Below, in pieces: positions 19,301 through 27,875 of a stretch of 59,197 nucleotides of DNA (the stretch's first letter is position 1; the number at the start of each line of letters is the position of its first letter). The stretch is from CAZUFB01 sp048173955 (GTDB lineage: Bacteria > Actinomycetota > Coriobacteriia > Coriobacteriales > UMGS124). A program made the translations under genes and the position numbers. Location of the stretch: positions 1 through 59,197 of the forward strand of contig DBEYOB010000185.1 in assembly GCA_048173955.1 (NCBI GenBank), written 5' to 3'. The notes beneath the pieces were generated by a model. It saw only the letters and a program-made list of their open reading frames with translations. It was not told where the DNA came from and ran no database searches.

Positions 19301-19830
19301 TGCTCACCGTCCTCGACATCTCGCCGTGCCCGAACCTCGCGCTGCTCTCCTGTTCCAACAACCGCATCGCCGACGTGTCGACCCTGCTCGCCTGGGCCGG
19401 CGAAGAGGGGCACCGCGCCTTGGACGACTTCACCGCGCAGAACGCGGAGCCGGCGAACCCCGATCAGCCATCCGACCCCGACGAACCCGCCGACCCGGAC
19501 GACCCCAACGACCCGGACAGCCCGGCCGACCCCGATCAGCCATCCGACCCCGACGCGCCGGCCGACCCCGACGAACCGGCAAGTCCCGACGAGCCCTCCG
19601 ACCCGTCCGTCCCCGACGGCGCGGGGGACGACGTCCATGGCCAAGGGGGCCAAAACGCGCAAACCGGCGACAGGGACGCGCAGCAGGCAATCCCGCAAAC
19701 GGGGGACGAGGGCATGTCGCTGACGCCGTTCGCCCTGGTCGGCGGAGCCTTGGCTTCGTTTGGAGCGGCCGTGCTTGCGCTGGTGCGCCGCGGCGGCGCA
19801 GATAGCGCCGCGTTTCCCGGCAACCGGTAG
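16306..19830 (+). CDS. Sortase-anchored leucine-rich-repeat surface protein
   Basis: The 1174-residue protein has a signal peptide (GTRRLAVTAGLCAALALAP, cleavage likely after ALA at residue 45), then an acidic Ala/Asp-rich linker to about residue 200. Two leucine-rich-repeat blocks follow, each opened by a cap of the form EDGY/ADGY...GPGAYxVF...VPAxIDGxPVxG. Repeats are about 21 residues, with a consensus near LDLSGCxxLxxLxCSxNxL, as in internalin-like bacterial proteins. A stalk of PDxPxDPDxPADPD repeats leads to IPQTGD at residues 1129-1134, a hydrophobic span and an RRGG tail: an LPXTG-like sortase signal. AAGGAGAG precedes the ATG. It is likely an adhesin or host-contact protein. The sortase is not in this window. 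Confidence 0.92.
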   Translation: MDTPEHVLEPKPNAASPRPLGTRRLAVTAGLCAALALAPLGTALADGGAEPPSQDSTALQDIASVGAAGPTADFVTAPIEPTDVQGAAGEPATDGKVESLAPETADADGIDETDADAADDAVGGDSATGGTAEPDMAEAGVLDDAAGDEGAAAQDPLTAEPDMPEGPAAAAENGGTGGPLPTTEDGVGDEAGEENGGSPVEDEGYLCVVATEQDGYSLFDIVGETGLSYVGPGAYVVFTEVPASGALSVPAQIDGAPVVGVGISRLAVTELDTSACPTLAYLDCRGSGIASLDLAGSALVALRADSCGSLASVDVSNCTSLLRLRVGDCYSLNSLDVSGCTQLATLSCMGLSALATLDVTDCADLTQLDCRRCALTSLDLAGCGALDTLRCSNNPLASLNLAGCASLTSLECQYTSLTSLDLAGCGALTTVDCSVNGQLSQLNVTGLSSLRSLSCYDDALTGLDLSGCTSLETLTAVRAGQLSLLDISDCTALRSLNVGSCGLAELDLANLDMMENLAVGDNTLTSIDVSQMANLTGLSVNDNLLSELDVSGNPLLTQLDCSGNQLGGLDVAGMSSLVHLHCESNLITALDLTGLTSLTWLTCNDNLLTALDVSPCTNLYSLECQNNRIADTSALEAWAAADPNRTATIDPQNPGGETSERPFTAVIVTEADGYAIGDPIEGAGMLYEGPGAYLVFDATSGVTDFAVPAEVDGQPVKGLNAQMAGLTSLDLSACPTLAYLNVMLNDLTSLDVTGCPDLANLNCFGNQIAELDLSACPVLTSLDCGRNQLAALDVTPCTGLTYLDCMQNALVSLDLSACPQLTYVGCSNNALAELDLSGCVALEILSCSNNNLTALDVSGCPALASVSCSGNAIATLDFTSCPRLDFLECSYNGNLSTLSFSDTKALTWLHCSGVQLAALDLSGQTGLTSLDCTNAQIAALDLTGCSSLETLDCSGIELASLTIAECPSLKELDCSANQLAALDLSGCPQLESLGCSDNLLTVLDISPCPNLALLSCSNNRIADVSTLLAWAGEEGHRALDDFTAQNAEPANPDQPSDPDEPADPDDPNDPDSPADPDQPSDPDAPADPDEPASPDEPSDPSVPDGAGDDVHGQGGQNAQTGDRDAQQAIPQTGDEGMSLTPFALVGGALASFGAAVLALVRRGGADSAAFPGNR

Positions 19831-19922
19831 CGCTTCGTCGGCCTGACGAGGATACGCGCCGGATCCCGATGGATTTCAATGCCGCGGGACCGGAGAGGCC
19901 CAACCGCGCGGCCGAGCAACGA

Positions 19923-19963
19923 GACAGCCAGGTGGGCGCCGAAGACGCGTCGGCCTGGCTGTC
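19923..19963 (+). terminator. Hairpin after the leucine-rich-repeat gene
   Basis: GACAGCCAGG (19923-19932) pairs exactly with CCTGGCTGTC (19954-19963). It lies 93 bases past the stop and probably ends transcription. The rest of the 324-base gap to 20155 shows only TATAGT at 19981-19986 as a possible -10 box. Confidence 0.5.
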
Positions 19964-20154
19964 CGTCTACGGAAATAAACTATAGTAGAACTCATATCAC
20001 GCTATCAGCAATAAGCATTAGTATCCCCATTCTGGAGCCCCTAGAGTACGAACCGGGCAGCCGCCGGGACCTCCCGTCAAGGAAACGGCTCGGCACGGTT
20101 GCCGAGACGGGTCGTTCAAGCAACTTGCACGGCACAGATGAAAGGGGATTCACC

Positions 20155-22083
20155 ATGGAAAACTGCACGCGCAGGAACTTCGTCAAGGGGGCCGGAGCCG
20201 GTCTGGCGGGCGCGGCGCTGATGGGCATGGCCTCCGGCGCCCTCGCCGACGAAGCCGTCTCCGAAGAGGCCGCATCATCCGACACGCCCGCCTACGACTA
20301 CGAGGCCGACGTCGTCATCGTCGGCGCGGGCGGGGCGGGCCAGATGGCAGCCGTGGGCGCCCACGAGAACGGCGCGTCCTCGATCATGCTCGAGAAAGCG
20401 GCCTACACCGGCGGCGACTCGATCACGAGCCACAACGACCTGCTCGGCTACTGGCCCGACCACGCCGGCGAGAACGGCGACGACTTCGACGCCTACCTGG
20501 AGGACTGGAAGGCCACGCACTGGGTGTCGGTCATGGGCCAGGAGGGCCAGGACTTCCCCACCGACGAGTTCCCCTTCGCCCAGCGTTTCATGGAGCTGTT
20601 CGGGCCATCGATGCAGTGGCTCGAGGATAACGCCGGCGTGCAGTGGACCGGCGTCTCGCTCGGCCGCGCGCTTGCCACCGAGTACACGCCCGGCTACCGC
20701 ACCTGGCACGCCGAGAACGAGCCGGTCATGACCTCGCTCTACCGCGTGATCCAGGGCTGGGACGACTGCCAGACCCTGCTCAACACCGAGGCCTGCGAGC
20801 TCGTCCAGAACGAAAGCGGCGTCGTGACGGGCGTGCGCGCCTATCAGTACGAAACCGGGAAGATGATCACCGTGCACGCCAACCGCGCCGTCGTGCTGGC
20901 GACGGGGACGTTCTGCGCCTCGCGCGACATGGTGAGCCAATACTACGGCCGCGACGTCGCCCAGCTCTCCACCACCGGCTACATGAACCTGACCGGAGAC
21001 GGCCACAAGATGGCGCGCAACATCGGTGCGGGCTTCCGCGGCATGGACCTGGGCCTCAACTGGCAGCCCTGCGGCACCGGCAGCCGCAACTGGGACACCA
21101 TCGAGGGCCGTTTGTACCTGTTCGGCTACTACGACGGAGCCCTGGCCGAGGCCGACCCGGCCATCGCGGTCAACCTCGAGGGCAAGCGCTTCATGAACGA
21201 GGACCAGGTCAACTACGGCATCGGCCGCGAGACGAGCCGCCAGACCGCCCAGACCGCCTTCTACGTCTTCGACTCGCGCTTCGACTGCCACGTAATCTAT
21301 GAGGACCAGGAGGTCATGACCAAGAACGGCACGATCTACTACCAGGCCGACACCCTGGAGGACCTGGCCGTCCGCATGAACTGCGACCAGCAGGGCTTCC
21401 TCGACGAAATAGCGCGCTACAACGGTTTCGTGGACAACGGCGTCGACGAGGACTGGGGCCGCGACGTGACCGTCTGCTCGCGCATCGAGCAGCCCCCGTT
21501 CTACGCCTTCCCCATCGTGCCGCAGTACTACATCACCTTCGGCGGTGTGAAGACCGACCTCGACTCGCGCGTCCTGACCGACGACGACCGCGTCATCCCC
21601 GGCCTGTACGCGGCGGGCGTCGTCACCGGCACCTACGCCGAGCAGGAAGGCCTCGTGTACTACGGTGGCTTCAACCAGGCCCTTGCCTGGGGCTTGCAGG
21701 CCGGCCAGCTCGCCGCGCAGTTCGACCCGGAGGGTGCCGTCATGGAGGAGCCCGCTCCCGAGGCCGAGCAGCCCGCGGAGGAGGCCGCCGCACCCGTCGC
21801 GTCCGACGCCGTGTACGTCGACGGCACCTATGAGGCGGCCGGCACCGGCATCGGTGGCGACGTGCCCGTCACGGTGACCGTCGAGGGAGGCGCCGTCACC
21901 GCCGTCGAGGTCGGCGAGAACTCCGAAACCCAGGGCATCGGCACCAACGCCATCGAGCAGCTGCCGGCCGCCATCGTGGCCGCCAACGGCGTCGACGGCG
22001 TGAACGCGGTTTCGGGCGCCACCGTGACCTCGAACGCCATCCTCTCCGCCGTGGCCGAGGCGCTTGCCCAGGCCGCAGAGTAA
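20155..22083 (+). CDS. Tat-exported flavoprotein reductase with FAD and FMN domains
   Basis: The 642-residue protein starts MENCTRRNFVKGAGAG, a Tat signal, cleaved near ALADEA. A fumarate-reductase-like FAD domain follows (VVIVGAGGAGQ at residues 54-63; later FGGVKTDLDSRV and the C-terminal PGLYAAGVVTGTYAEQEGLVYYGG FAD motif). After a Pro/Glu/Ala linker, the last 90 residues are an FMN-binding domain ending in VSGATVTS; Thr 623 is the expected site of covalent FMN. Such enzymes reduce an unsaturated organic acid outside the membrane, using electrons from quinol via partner cytochromes. Which acceptor is used cannot be read. No cytochrome gene is adjacent. AAAGGGGA precedes the ATG. Confidence 0.9.
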   Translation: MENCTRRNFVKGAGAGLAGAALMGMASGALADEAVSEEAASSDTPAYDYEADVVIVGAGGAGQMAAVGAHENGASSIMLEKAAYTGGDSITSHNDLLGYWPDHAGENGDDFDAYLEDWKATHWVSVMGQEGQDFPTDEFPFAQRFMELFGPSMQWLEDNAGVQWTGVSLGRALATEYTPGYRTWHAENEPVMTSLYRVIQGWDDCQTLLNTEACELVQNESGVVTGVRAYQYETGKMITVHANRAVVLATGTFCASRDMVSQYYGRDVAQLSTTGYMNLTGDGHKMARNIGAGFRGMDLGLNWQPCGTGSRNWDTIEGRLYLFGYYDGALAEADPAIAVNLEGKRFMNEDQVNYGIGRETSRQTAQTAFYVFDSRFDCHVIYEDQEVMTKNGTIYYQADTLEDLAVRMNCDQQGFLDEIARYNGFVDNGVDEDWGRDVTVCSRIEQPPFYAFPIVPQYYITFGGVKTDLDSRVLTDDDRVIPGLYAAGVVTGTYAEQEGLVYYGGFNQALAWGLQAGQLAAQFDPEGAVMEEPAPEAEQPAEEAAAPVASDAVYVDGTYEAAGTGIGGDVPVTVTVEGGAVTAVEVGENSETQGIGTNAIEQLPAAIVAANGVDGVNAVSGATVTSNAILSAVAEALAQAAE

Positions 22084-22185
22084 CGCGGGACGCCGCGTTC
22101 CGCGCGGGCGGCGGAGGCGGAGCAGCCGACGGCATCCCCCGACGACATCGACCGCCCTTACCCTGCTGTCTCGCCGAAAACCGGC

Positions 22186-22232
22186 GTCGACGCCGCCCGA
22201 ACGCCCTCTGGGGTGCGTCGGGCGGCGTCGAC
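22186..22232 (+). terminator. Strong hairpin downstream of the flavoprotein gene
   Basis: A perfect 15-bp stem (GTCGACGCCGCCCGA and its complement) encloses a 17-base loop about 100 bases after the flavoprotein stop. The remaining gap to 22476 (392 bases in all) shows nothing else convincing. Confidence 0.6.
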
Positions 22233-22475
22233 AATTCGGGCGTTTGCGCGAAGGACGCGCGGACGGCATAGAGACGGGAGGGACACCGCACAAGCGAAGA
22301 AAGGCCGCGCAAAGACGGGCGAGCGCTCATATACGAAGGATTTGGCATAAACGGCTGAAATCAGTGCGAGACCGACATGCACCGTCCGCGTCGACCTTTC
22401 CGCAACCGTTCGCGGAGGCAAGCATCCCGGAACGTCCCGAAGGAAAGCCCAATCCACCCGAAGGGAAGGTACGCC

Positions 22476-23087
22476 ATGAACACATCGCCCCACCCGTCGG
22501 TCATCGCACCCATCCTGACCCGCCGCGCGTTCGCCCGCTGTTTGGCCGCGGGCCTGGGCCTGCTCGTCTGCGGCCCGGCCGCCGGATGCACCGAACTCCC
22601 CAACGGGCCCGGCAACGAGCCCATAGGTTTCGCCGACCGCACCAGCGGCCCCTCCTCGAACGACGGGACTGCCGCGGGCGCAGAAGAAACCTCCCCGGCG
22701 CAAGGAGCAACCGACATGGCGCAGAGCAATCCGGAGAACCTCGTCCGCGCGACCCTCAACGGCGTTGAGCTCGAAATCGCCCTTGAGGACAACACCGCCG
22801 CCGACGCCCTGTGCGACCTGCTGCCGCTCGAAACGACCCTCTCAGAGCTTAACGGCAACGAGAAGTACGTCTATCTCGACACCGCCCTGCCCACCGACGC
22901 CCGCAACCCCGGCACCATCGAGAAAGGCGACGTCATGCTCTACGGTGACAGCTGCCTCGTGGTGTTCTACGAGACGTTCGCGACATCGTACCGCTACACC
23001 CGTCTCGGCCGCGTCACCGACCCCGACGCGCTCGATGCCATCGCGGACAATGCAACCGTCAAGGCCGTGTTCGAGTCGGTCGGGTGA
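22476..23087 (+). CDS. Cyclophilin-like fold lipoprotein
   Basis: The 203-residue protein has TRRAFARCLAAGLGLLVCGPAAGC at its N-terminus: a twin-arginine type leader ending in a lipobox (PAAGC), so the mature protein is probably an exported lipoprotein beginning at Cys 38. A Ser/Gly/Asn-rich linker leads to a domain with LNGVELEIALEDNTAADALCDLLPLETTL, EKYVYLDTALP, IEKGDVMLYGDSCLVVFYETF and YRYTRLGRV, the pattern of the small bacterial cyclophilin-like fold. Family function is unknown; proline isomerase residues are not expected. GAAGGGAAGG before the ATG at 22476 supports the start. It follows the flavoprotein after a terminator. Confidence 0.8.
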   Translation: MNTSPHPSVIAPILTRRAFARCLAAGLGLLVCGPAAGCTELPNGPGNEPIGFADRTSGPSSNDGTAAGAEETSPAQGATDMAQSNPENLVRATLNGVELEIALEDNTAADALCDLLPLETTLSELNGNEKYVYLDTALPTDARNPGTIEKGDVMLYGDSCLVVFYETFATSYRYTRLGRVTDPDALDAIADNATVKAVFESVG

Positions 23088-23204
23088 GCCGAGCAGATCG
23101 AACAGACCTTCCGCATCGAACGGAAGACGCATGGGCGGTATACTTTCCGCGAGAAACGGCGCGAAGCGCTCGCATGCAGCGAAGCGAGGCGAACGGAGCG
23201 GACC

Positions 23205-24231
23205 ATGGCACGGACGATTTCCATCGGAGCGCAAGGTTTTGCGGACATCCGTAGAAACGGGTACTTCTACATCGACAAGACCGGCTTCGCACAGCAATGG
23301 TGGACGTCCGGCGACACCGTGACCCTCCTCTGTCGCCCCCGCCGCTTCGGCAAAACGCTCAACATGAGCATGCTCGAATGACGGCTTCTCGTTCGGAGGG
23401 GTGCACGACATCTACAACCCGTGGTCCATCACGAACTATCTCAAAAACGGCAAGGCCACGGCCTATTGGGCGAACACGAGCAGCAACGCCCTTGCCGGCA
23501 AACTCGTGCGCGAGGGGGACATCGACCTCAAAACGGACTTCGAGACGCTCTTGAACGGCGGGACCGTGCGCAAATCCCTCGACGAACAGGTCGTGTTCGG
23601 CGAACTCGGCCACCGTCCCGGCGCCGTGTGGTCGCTGCTGCTCGCCAACGGCTATCTCAGGGCCGTTGCAAGCGAGCCGTCCGATCTGGGCACGCTGTGC
23701 GAGCTCAGCCTCACGAACCGCGAGGCGCGCATCGCCTTCGACGCCATCGTGCGCGGGTGGTTTGAAGAAAGCGCGCCGTACTACAACGGCCTTGTCCGCG
23801 CGCTGCTCGCCGGCGACCTCGATGCGATGAACGCCTATATGAACGAGGTGGCGCTCGACACGTTCAGCCTGTTCGACGCCGGAAGGCGCCCCGCCGAACG
23901 CGAGTCCGAACGCTTCTACCATGGCTTTGTGCTCGGCCTGCTCGTGGAGCTGCGAGGCCGCTATCGGGTGACGTCGAACCGGGAGAGCGGCTTTGGACGC
24001 TACGACGTGATGCTCGAACCGACCGATCCCGCGCATGACGACGGCATCGTCATCGAGTTCAAGGTGCGCGACCCGCGCAGGGAGGCGTCGCTCGAAGAAA
24101 CCGTCGCATCGGCACAGGCTCAGATTGCCAAGAAGCGCTACGCCGCCGAACTCGAAGCACGCGGGATATCCGCCGGGGGCATCCGCACCTACGGCTTCGC
24201 ATTCGAGGGGAAGACCGTGCTCATCGGGTAA
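23205..24231 (+). pseudogene. AAA-ATPase/PD-(D/E)XK gene with internal deletion
   Basis: The start (MARTISIGAQGFADIRRNG) runs through the nucleotide-binding LCRPRRFGKTLNMSMLE and hits TGA at 23379-23381. One frame over, from 23380 to 24231, the C-terminal half continues as DGFSFGGVHDIYNPWS, then ANTSSNALAGKL, and the nuclease signature RYDVMLEP with IVIEFKV. Compared with the intact paralogue at 32867-34720, about 240 residues (the ATPase core with the DEYD Walker B box) are missing between MLE and YDG-F, and the join changed the frame. The N- and C-terminal pieces are well conserved, so the loss is recent. TATACT at 23139-23144 is a likely -10 box. Confidence 0.88.
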
Positions 24232-24314
24232 TGCCGGTTGGGAACGGGGTTCGGGCGAGACAAAGGAACGGGCGGAGCCGTTCCCAACTTCAATTCATCG
24301 CAGCGAAGACCTGA

Positions 24315-24584
24315 TTTGGGCGGAGACCCGGTCCGGGCATCTTTGCCGAGCAACCCGCCGCCGTACAGGCGAAGAACGACCTTCTGACCGCACGGGAACT
24401 CGAAGTGGCCGAGCTTGCCGCAACGGGAAGGACGAACCGCGAGATTGCCGACGCGCTCTGCGTTTCGCCCCTCACCGTCAAGGCGCATCTGGCCAACATC
24501 TTTTCCAAGCTGGGAATCCATGGCAGGGTCGAACTCGCAGCTTGGTTTCTGTCGAATCGGGAAAAGACGTACGGCAACCTTTGA
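24315..24584 (+). pseudogene. LuxR-type helix-turn-helix remnant
   Basis: An open frame without a start codon encodes LTARELEVAELAATGRTNRE, IADALCVSPLTVKAHLANIF and SKLGIHGRVELAAW, then ends at TGA 24582-24584. This is a complete LuxR/FixJ DNA-binding domain with its conserved TxRExEVxxLxxxG and TVKxHxxxIxxKL patterns. The upstream sensor or membrane portion is absent, because the frame is closed at 24312. In Coriobacteriia such domains end membrane-bound LuxR regulators next to exported flavoproteins, which fits this neighbourhood. Confidence 0.85.
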
Positions 24585-24696
24585 CTCACCGGCACTCCCC
24601 TCCGTCAGAATCGGGCAGAGGTCCGGTTCGCAAGAAGGCCGACCCGGCCCGCAGGGACAGCTCCGCAGGGGGACGGTCCAACAGGCACGGACGTTA

Positions 24697-25422
24697 TCAG
24701 TAGCCCATCGGCCCAAAGCGGCCGAACGTGAAAAAGTCGTCGCCCGGATTGCGAGGGACGAGCGCCACCACGCCCTCGGCCCTTGTGGCGGCGTTGCCGG
24801 CGTCGAGGTTGCAGATTCCCTCGCGGTAGCCGCGGCACTCGATACGCACGTTGTAGGGCGCTCCCTCGACGATGAGCGCGTCGACGAAACCTTCCCCGTC
24901 GCTCACGGCGCACAGGGGGCGGACCTTGGCGAGGTTTCTGTGGTAGAAGTAGGCCGACGCGTCACTCAGGGGCTTGCCGCTCTTCGCGTCGGTCACCTGC
25001 AGGCGGACCGGACGCGTCGGGCGAGGTGTGACCGACAAGGGGATGGGCCGGCCGGCGCCGACGCGAGCGTCAGCAATCGCCGGTACGGCGTGCCAGGTTT
25101 GGGGGCCGGTCTGTCCGGGAGCCTCAAGGTCGACGGCCGTCTCGCAGGCAAGGCGATCCTGGGCCAAATCTGGTTCAGTCGACGCAACCTGCCTCCCGTT
25201 TCCGTCGACGACCGCGATGCGCAAGCCGTCCAACGGCAGGCCGTCCAGACTCTTTGCCGCGATGTTCACAGAAAACCGTTCACCGGAAACCAGGGGGTTC
25301 TGAACACCCCACACGGTGACGGCGACGCGTCGCGCAACGGGCGTGCCCACAGCGGCGGCGGCCGCGGCAGACGAGGCCTCTTCGCACACGGCGGCGCCGT
25401 GTGTCGAAGAATTGCATCTCAT
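24697..25422 (-). CDS. Hypothetical protein with two beta-sandwich domains
   Basis: The 241-residue protein begins MRCNSSTHGAAVCEE, with GAAAGGA upstream. No signal peptide or membrane span is seen. Residues ~30-120 read like an Ig-type sandwich (VTVWGVQNPLVSGERFSVNI, then IAVVDGNGRQV). Residues ~135-230 resemble a carboxypeptidase-regulatory-like domain (VRLQVTDAKSGKPLSDASAY and YNVRIECRGYREG). It ends FFTFGRFGPMGY. No known family is recognised with confidence. It lies 238 bases after the frameshifted flavoprotein on the same strand and may once have been cotranscribed with it. Confidence 0.65.
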   Translation of the reverse strand: MRCNSSTHGAAVCEEASSAAAAAAVGTPVARRVAVTVWGVQNPLVSGERFSVNIAAKSLDGLPLDGLRIAVVDGNGRQVASTEPDLAQDRLACETAVDLEAPGQTGPQTWHAVPAIADARVGAGRPIPLSVTPRPTRPVRLQVTDAKSGKPLSDASAYFYHRNLAKVRPLCAVSDGEGFVDALIVEGAPYNVRIECRGYREGICNLDAGNAATRAEGVVALVPRNPGDDFFTFGRFGPMGY

Positions 25423-25660
25423 GGTCGAATCCTTTCTGAACTAAACACGGGTCCTGAAAAGGGTTCCGCGGCGTCGCAAAGAACCCCGTGCCCCAAAGCG
25501 CCCCGTACCTGCGCCCCGCACCCACCAGCGCCGCCACTCGGAAACGGGGCCAGCGAGGGCGGGACCGCCGCCCGCGAACGGCCTGCAGGTGGCCTGCGAA
25601 CAGAGCGGCCCCGCCCGATTCGGAAATCTAGCTGACCGAGGAGGACACCCGGTGCGGCCT

Positions 25661-27577
25661 CTAGCGCTTCAGACCTTCGGGGTTCTCGGAAGTCTCGTGG
25701 GTCTCTGACCAGTTCTCGTAGACCGAGGTGTCCACGATGGCGATGTCGGGCACCGTCACGCCGTCCATGCAGCTGCCGTCGGCGGCCTCGGCGAGGTAGC
25801 GCTCGGAGTTGGCCTGCTTCGCGGCCTCGTTGGCAGCCTTGGCCTCCTCGGACAGATCGTCCTCGGTGACCGGCTGGCCGATGGCGGCGCGGGCGGCGAG
25901 GAAGCCGCCGATGCCCGACATGGCCACGCCGCCGGCGAACGAGGGATTGCCGAACTGACCGGCGTAGCAGCACTCGCCGCAGATGCCGCCGGCCGCGTAG
26001 AAGCCCGCGTAGAGACCGGGGATCGGGTCGGCGTCGGTGTTCAGGACCTCCATCTTGCCGTTGACGCGCAAGCCGGTGATGATCTTGCCGATCTGGCCGG
26101 CGCAGGGGATGCAGTAGAACGGCGGCTTCTGGACGGGGACGAGCCAGTCCGGGAAGTACTGCGGGGTGAAGTCGGAGTCGTCGCCGGTCGCGACGTGCTC
26201 GTTCCAGGCGTCGACGGCTGCGACGAACTTGTCGACGTTGAGGCCGGCCTTCTCCGCCAGCTCCTCGAGCGTGTCGGCCTTGAGGACGGCGCCGCGCGCG
26301 ACGGCCTTCTCAAACTCGCCGGTCCAGTCGGTCGAGACGTAGGGGGTCTCAGGCGTGCCGTCGCCCTCATGCACGGGGATGCGGGCACGGTCGCTGCCGG
26401 TGTGGGCGCTCTTGAAGTTCCAGATGTTCACGCGGAAGTCGTCATCGAAGACGCAGTAGTTGCGGTTGCCGATGGACGACATCCAGGCGGCGTTGTTGGG
26501 CAGGTCGCCCATCGACTGCGTCAGGACGTCGAAGCCGGGCTGGAACTCCTCGCCGGGTTTAAAGTTGACGCCCGAGCCGCAGTAGTACGGCAGGCGCTCG
26601 CAGGCCTTGTCGAGCAGCAGCCACGGGTTCTTGGCGACCTGGCGCTCGCCGCTCCAGAAGTAATGCCAGTAGTTGCCGTCGCCCGTGCCCCAGTACTCGT
26701 CGGCGGCACCGTCCCAACAGTCCCAGGAGTTGAAGCCCGAGACGTCGGCACCCAGGGCCAGCGCCATGCGGAAGCACTCGCCCGTCGCCCAGGGCATGGG
26801 GCCGCCCTGCGACGCCTCCATGTAGGCGATGGGGCAGTACTGCTCGAGCAGGTCGAGGTTCATACCGAAGCAGCCTGCGGTAAGGCGTAGGCTGGTTGCC
26901 CAGCAGAGTGCCCACGGTACCGTCCATGATCTCGGGGTAGCCGAAACGCGACTCGACGTTAATCCAGCCCGGCTTCTGGGTGTCCTGCATCCAGTCAAGC
27001 CACACGGCATTGCCGATGACGCAGGAGCGGAGCAGCTCGAGGTTGATGGTCTGCTGGTAGACGTTGTTGAGCTTGTTGACGATCTCATGGATGCTGTAGG
27101 TCTCACCCGGCCATGCGTAGCCGTTGAGAATCTGCTCGCGGCTGCCGCCGACGAGGGCCACGTTGATGGCGGAGTGGGCCGAGGCGCCGCCGATCTCGGC
27201 GTTCTTCTCGACGATGACCGTGCGGTAGCCGGCCTGGGCAGCAACGATCGAGGCGGTGAGACCGCCCATACCCGTGCCCACGACCACGATGTCGGCCTCG
27301 ATGTCCCACGACACGGGGGCTCGACGGGAGCGATCGGCATGGCGTCGGGACCGACGTAGCCGGTGGTCATCGGCATGGGATGGCCGGCGTGAGGCTCAGG
27401 GCGCATCCTGCCACCGACGAAGGTCTGAGCAGCCGTGGGAGCAGCAGCCCCAGCAGGCGCCTCTTCGGCCGGTGCCGCCTCGTCGGCCCTGGCCGACGCG
27501 ACGATGCCGGCGCCGGCGACGACGGCCGTGGCCGCCGCGGCACCTTGGACAAACGAACGGCGTGTGACGTTTTCCAT
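25661..27577 (-). pseudogene. Tat-exported FAD flavoprotein with two compensating frameshifts
   Basis: The frame opens MENVTRRSFVQGAAAATAVV (Tat signal, GAAAGGGGA upstream). Near 27315-27319 a run of five C (minus strand) is one base short of what the protein needs, and the FAD motif DIEADIVVVGTGMGGLTASI continues in another frame. Near 26883 one extra base returns the sequence to the first frame at TAGCFGMNLDLLEQY, and coding then runs to YENWSETHETSENPEGLKR at 25661. Together the three pieces give a normal ~638-residue fumarate-reductase-like flavoprotein without an FMN domain. As written, about 145 residues of the FAD domain would be scrambled, so the gene is broken unless both changes are sequencing errors. 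Confidence 0.85.
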
Positions 27578-27803
27578 ATCTGGTTCCCCTTTCGGATTTC
27601 GCGGCTTCGGATTTGCCGCGCATCTGAAAGGTACCAAGCCTGAAACGGACAATCGAGTTGCAGCATCCGGTTGCCTGATGCACCGTCGTCCCAGCTTCGA
27701 CAGGGCTGTTTCGCCTGCGGTACAAATGGGGCTCCAGTGTTACATTGCGCGTCGCTCATGCCCGAAAACCTAAAGTATTGACGTGTGCGTCGTCGTGAAA
27801 CAA

Positions 27804-27832
27804 TTGGTCGCAAAAGTCTCGCGTCGTAAAAT
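27804..27832 (+). promoter_or_regulatory. Predicted promoter of the TetR gene
   Basis: TTGGTC at 27804-27809 and TAAAAT at 27827-27832 are 17 bases apart, 44 bases before the start codon. The 298-base divergent gap also must hold the flavoprotein promoter; no clear dyad was found. Confidence 0.5.
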
Positions 27833-27875
27833 CAGAACAGGATTCAGCCATTCTCGACAGGGAGGGCATCGCACC

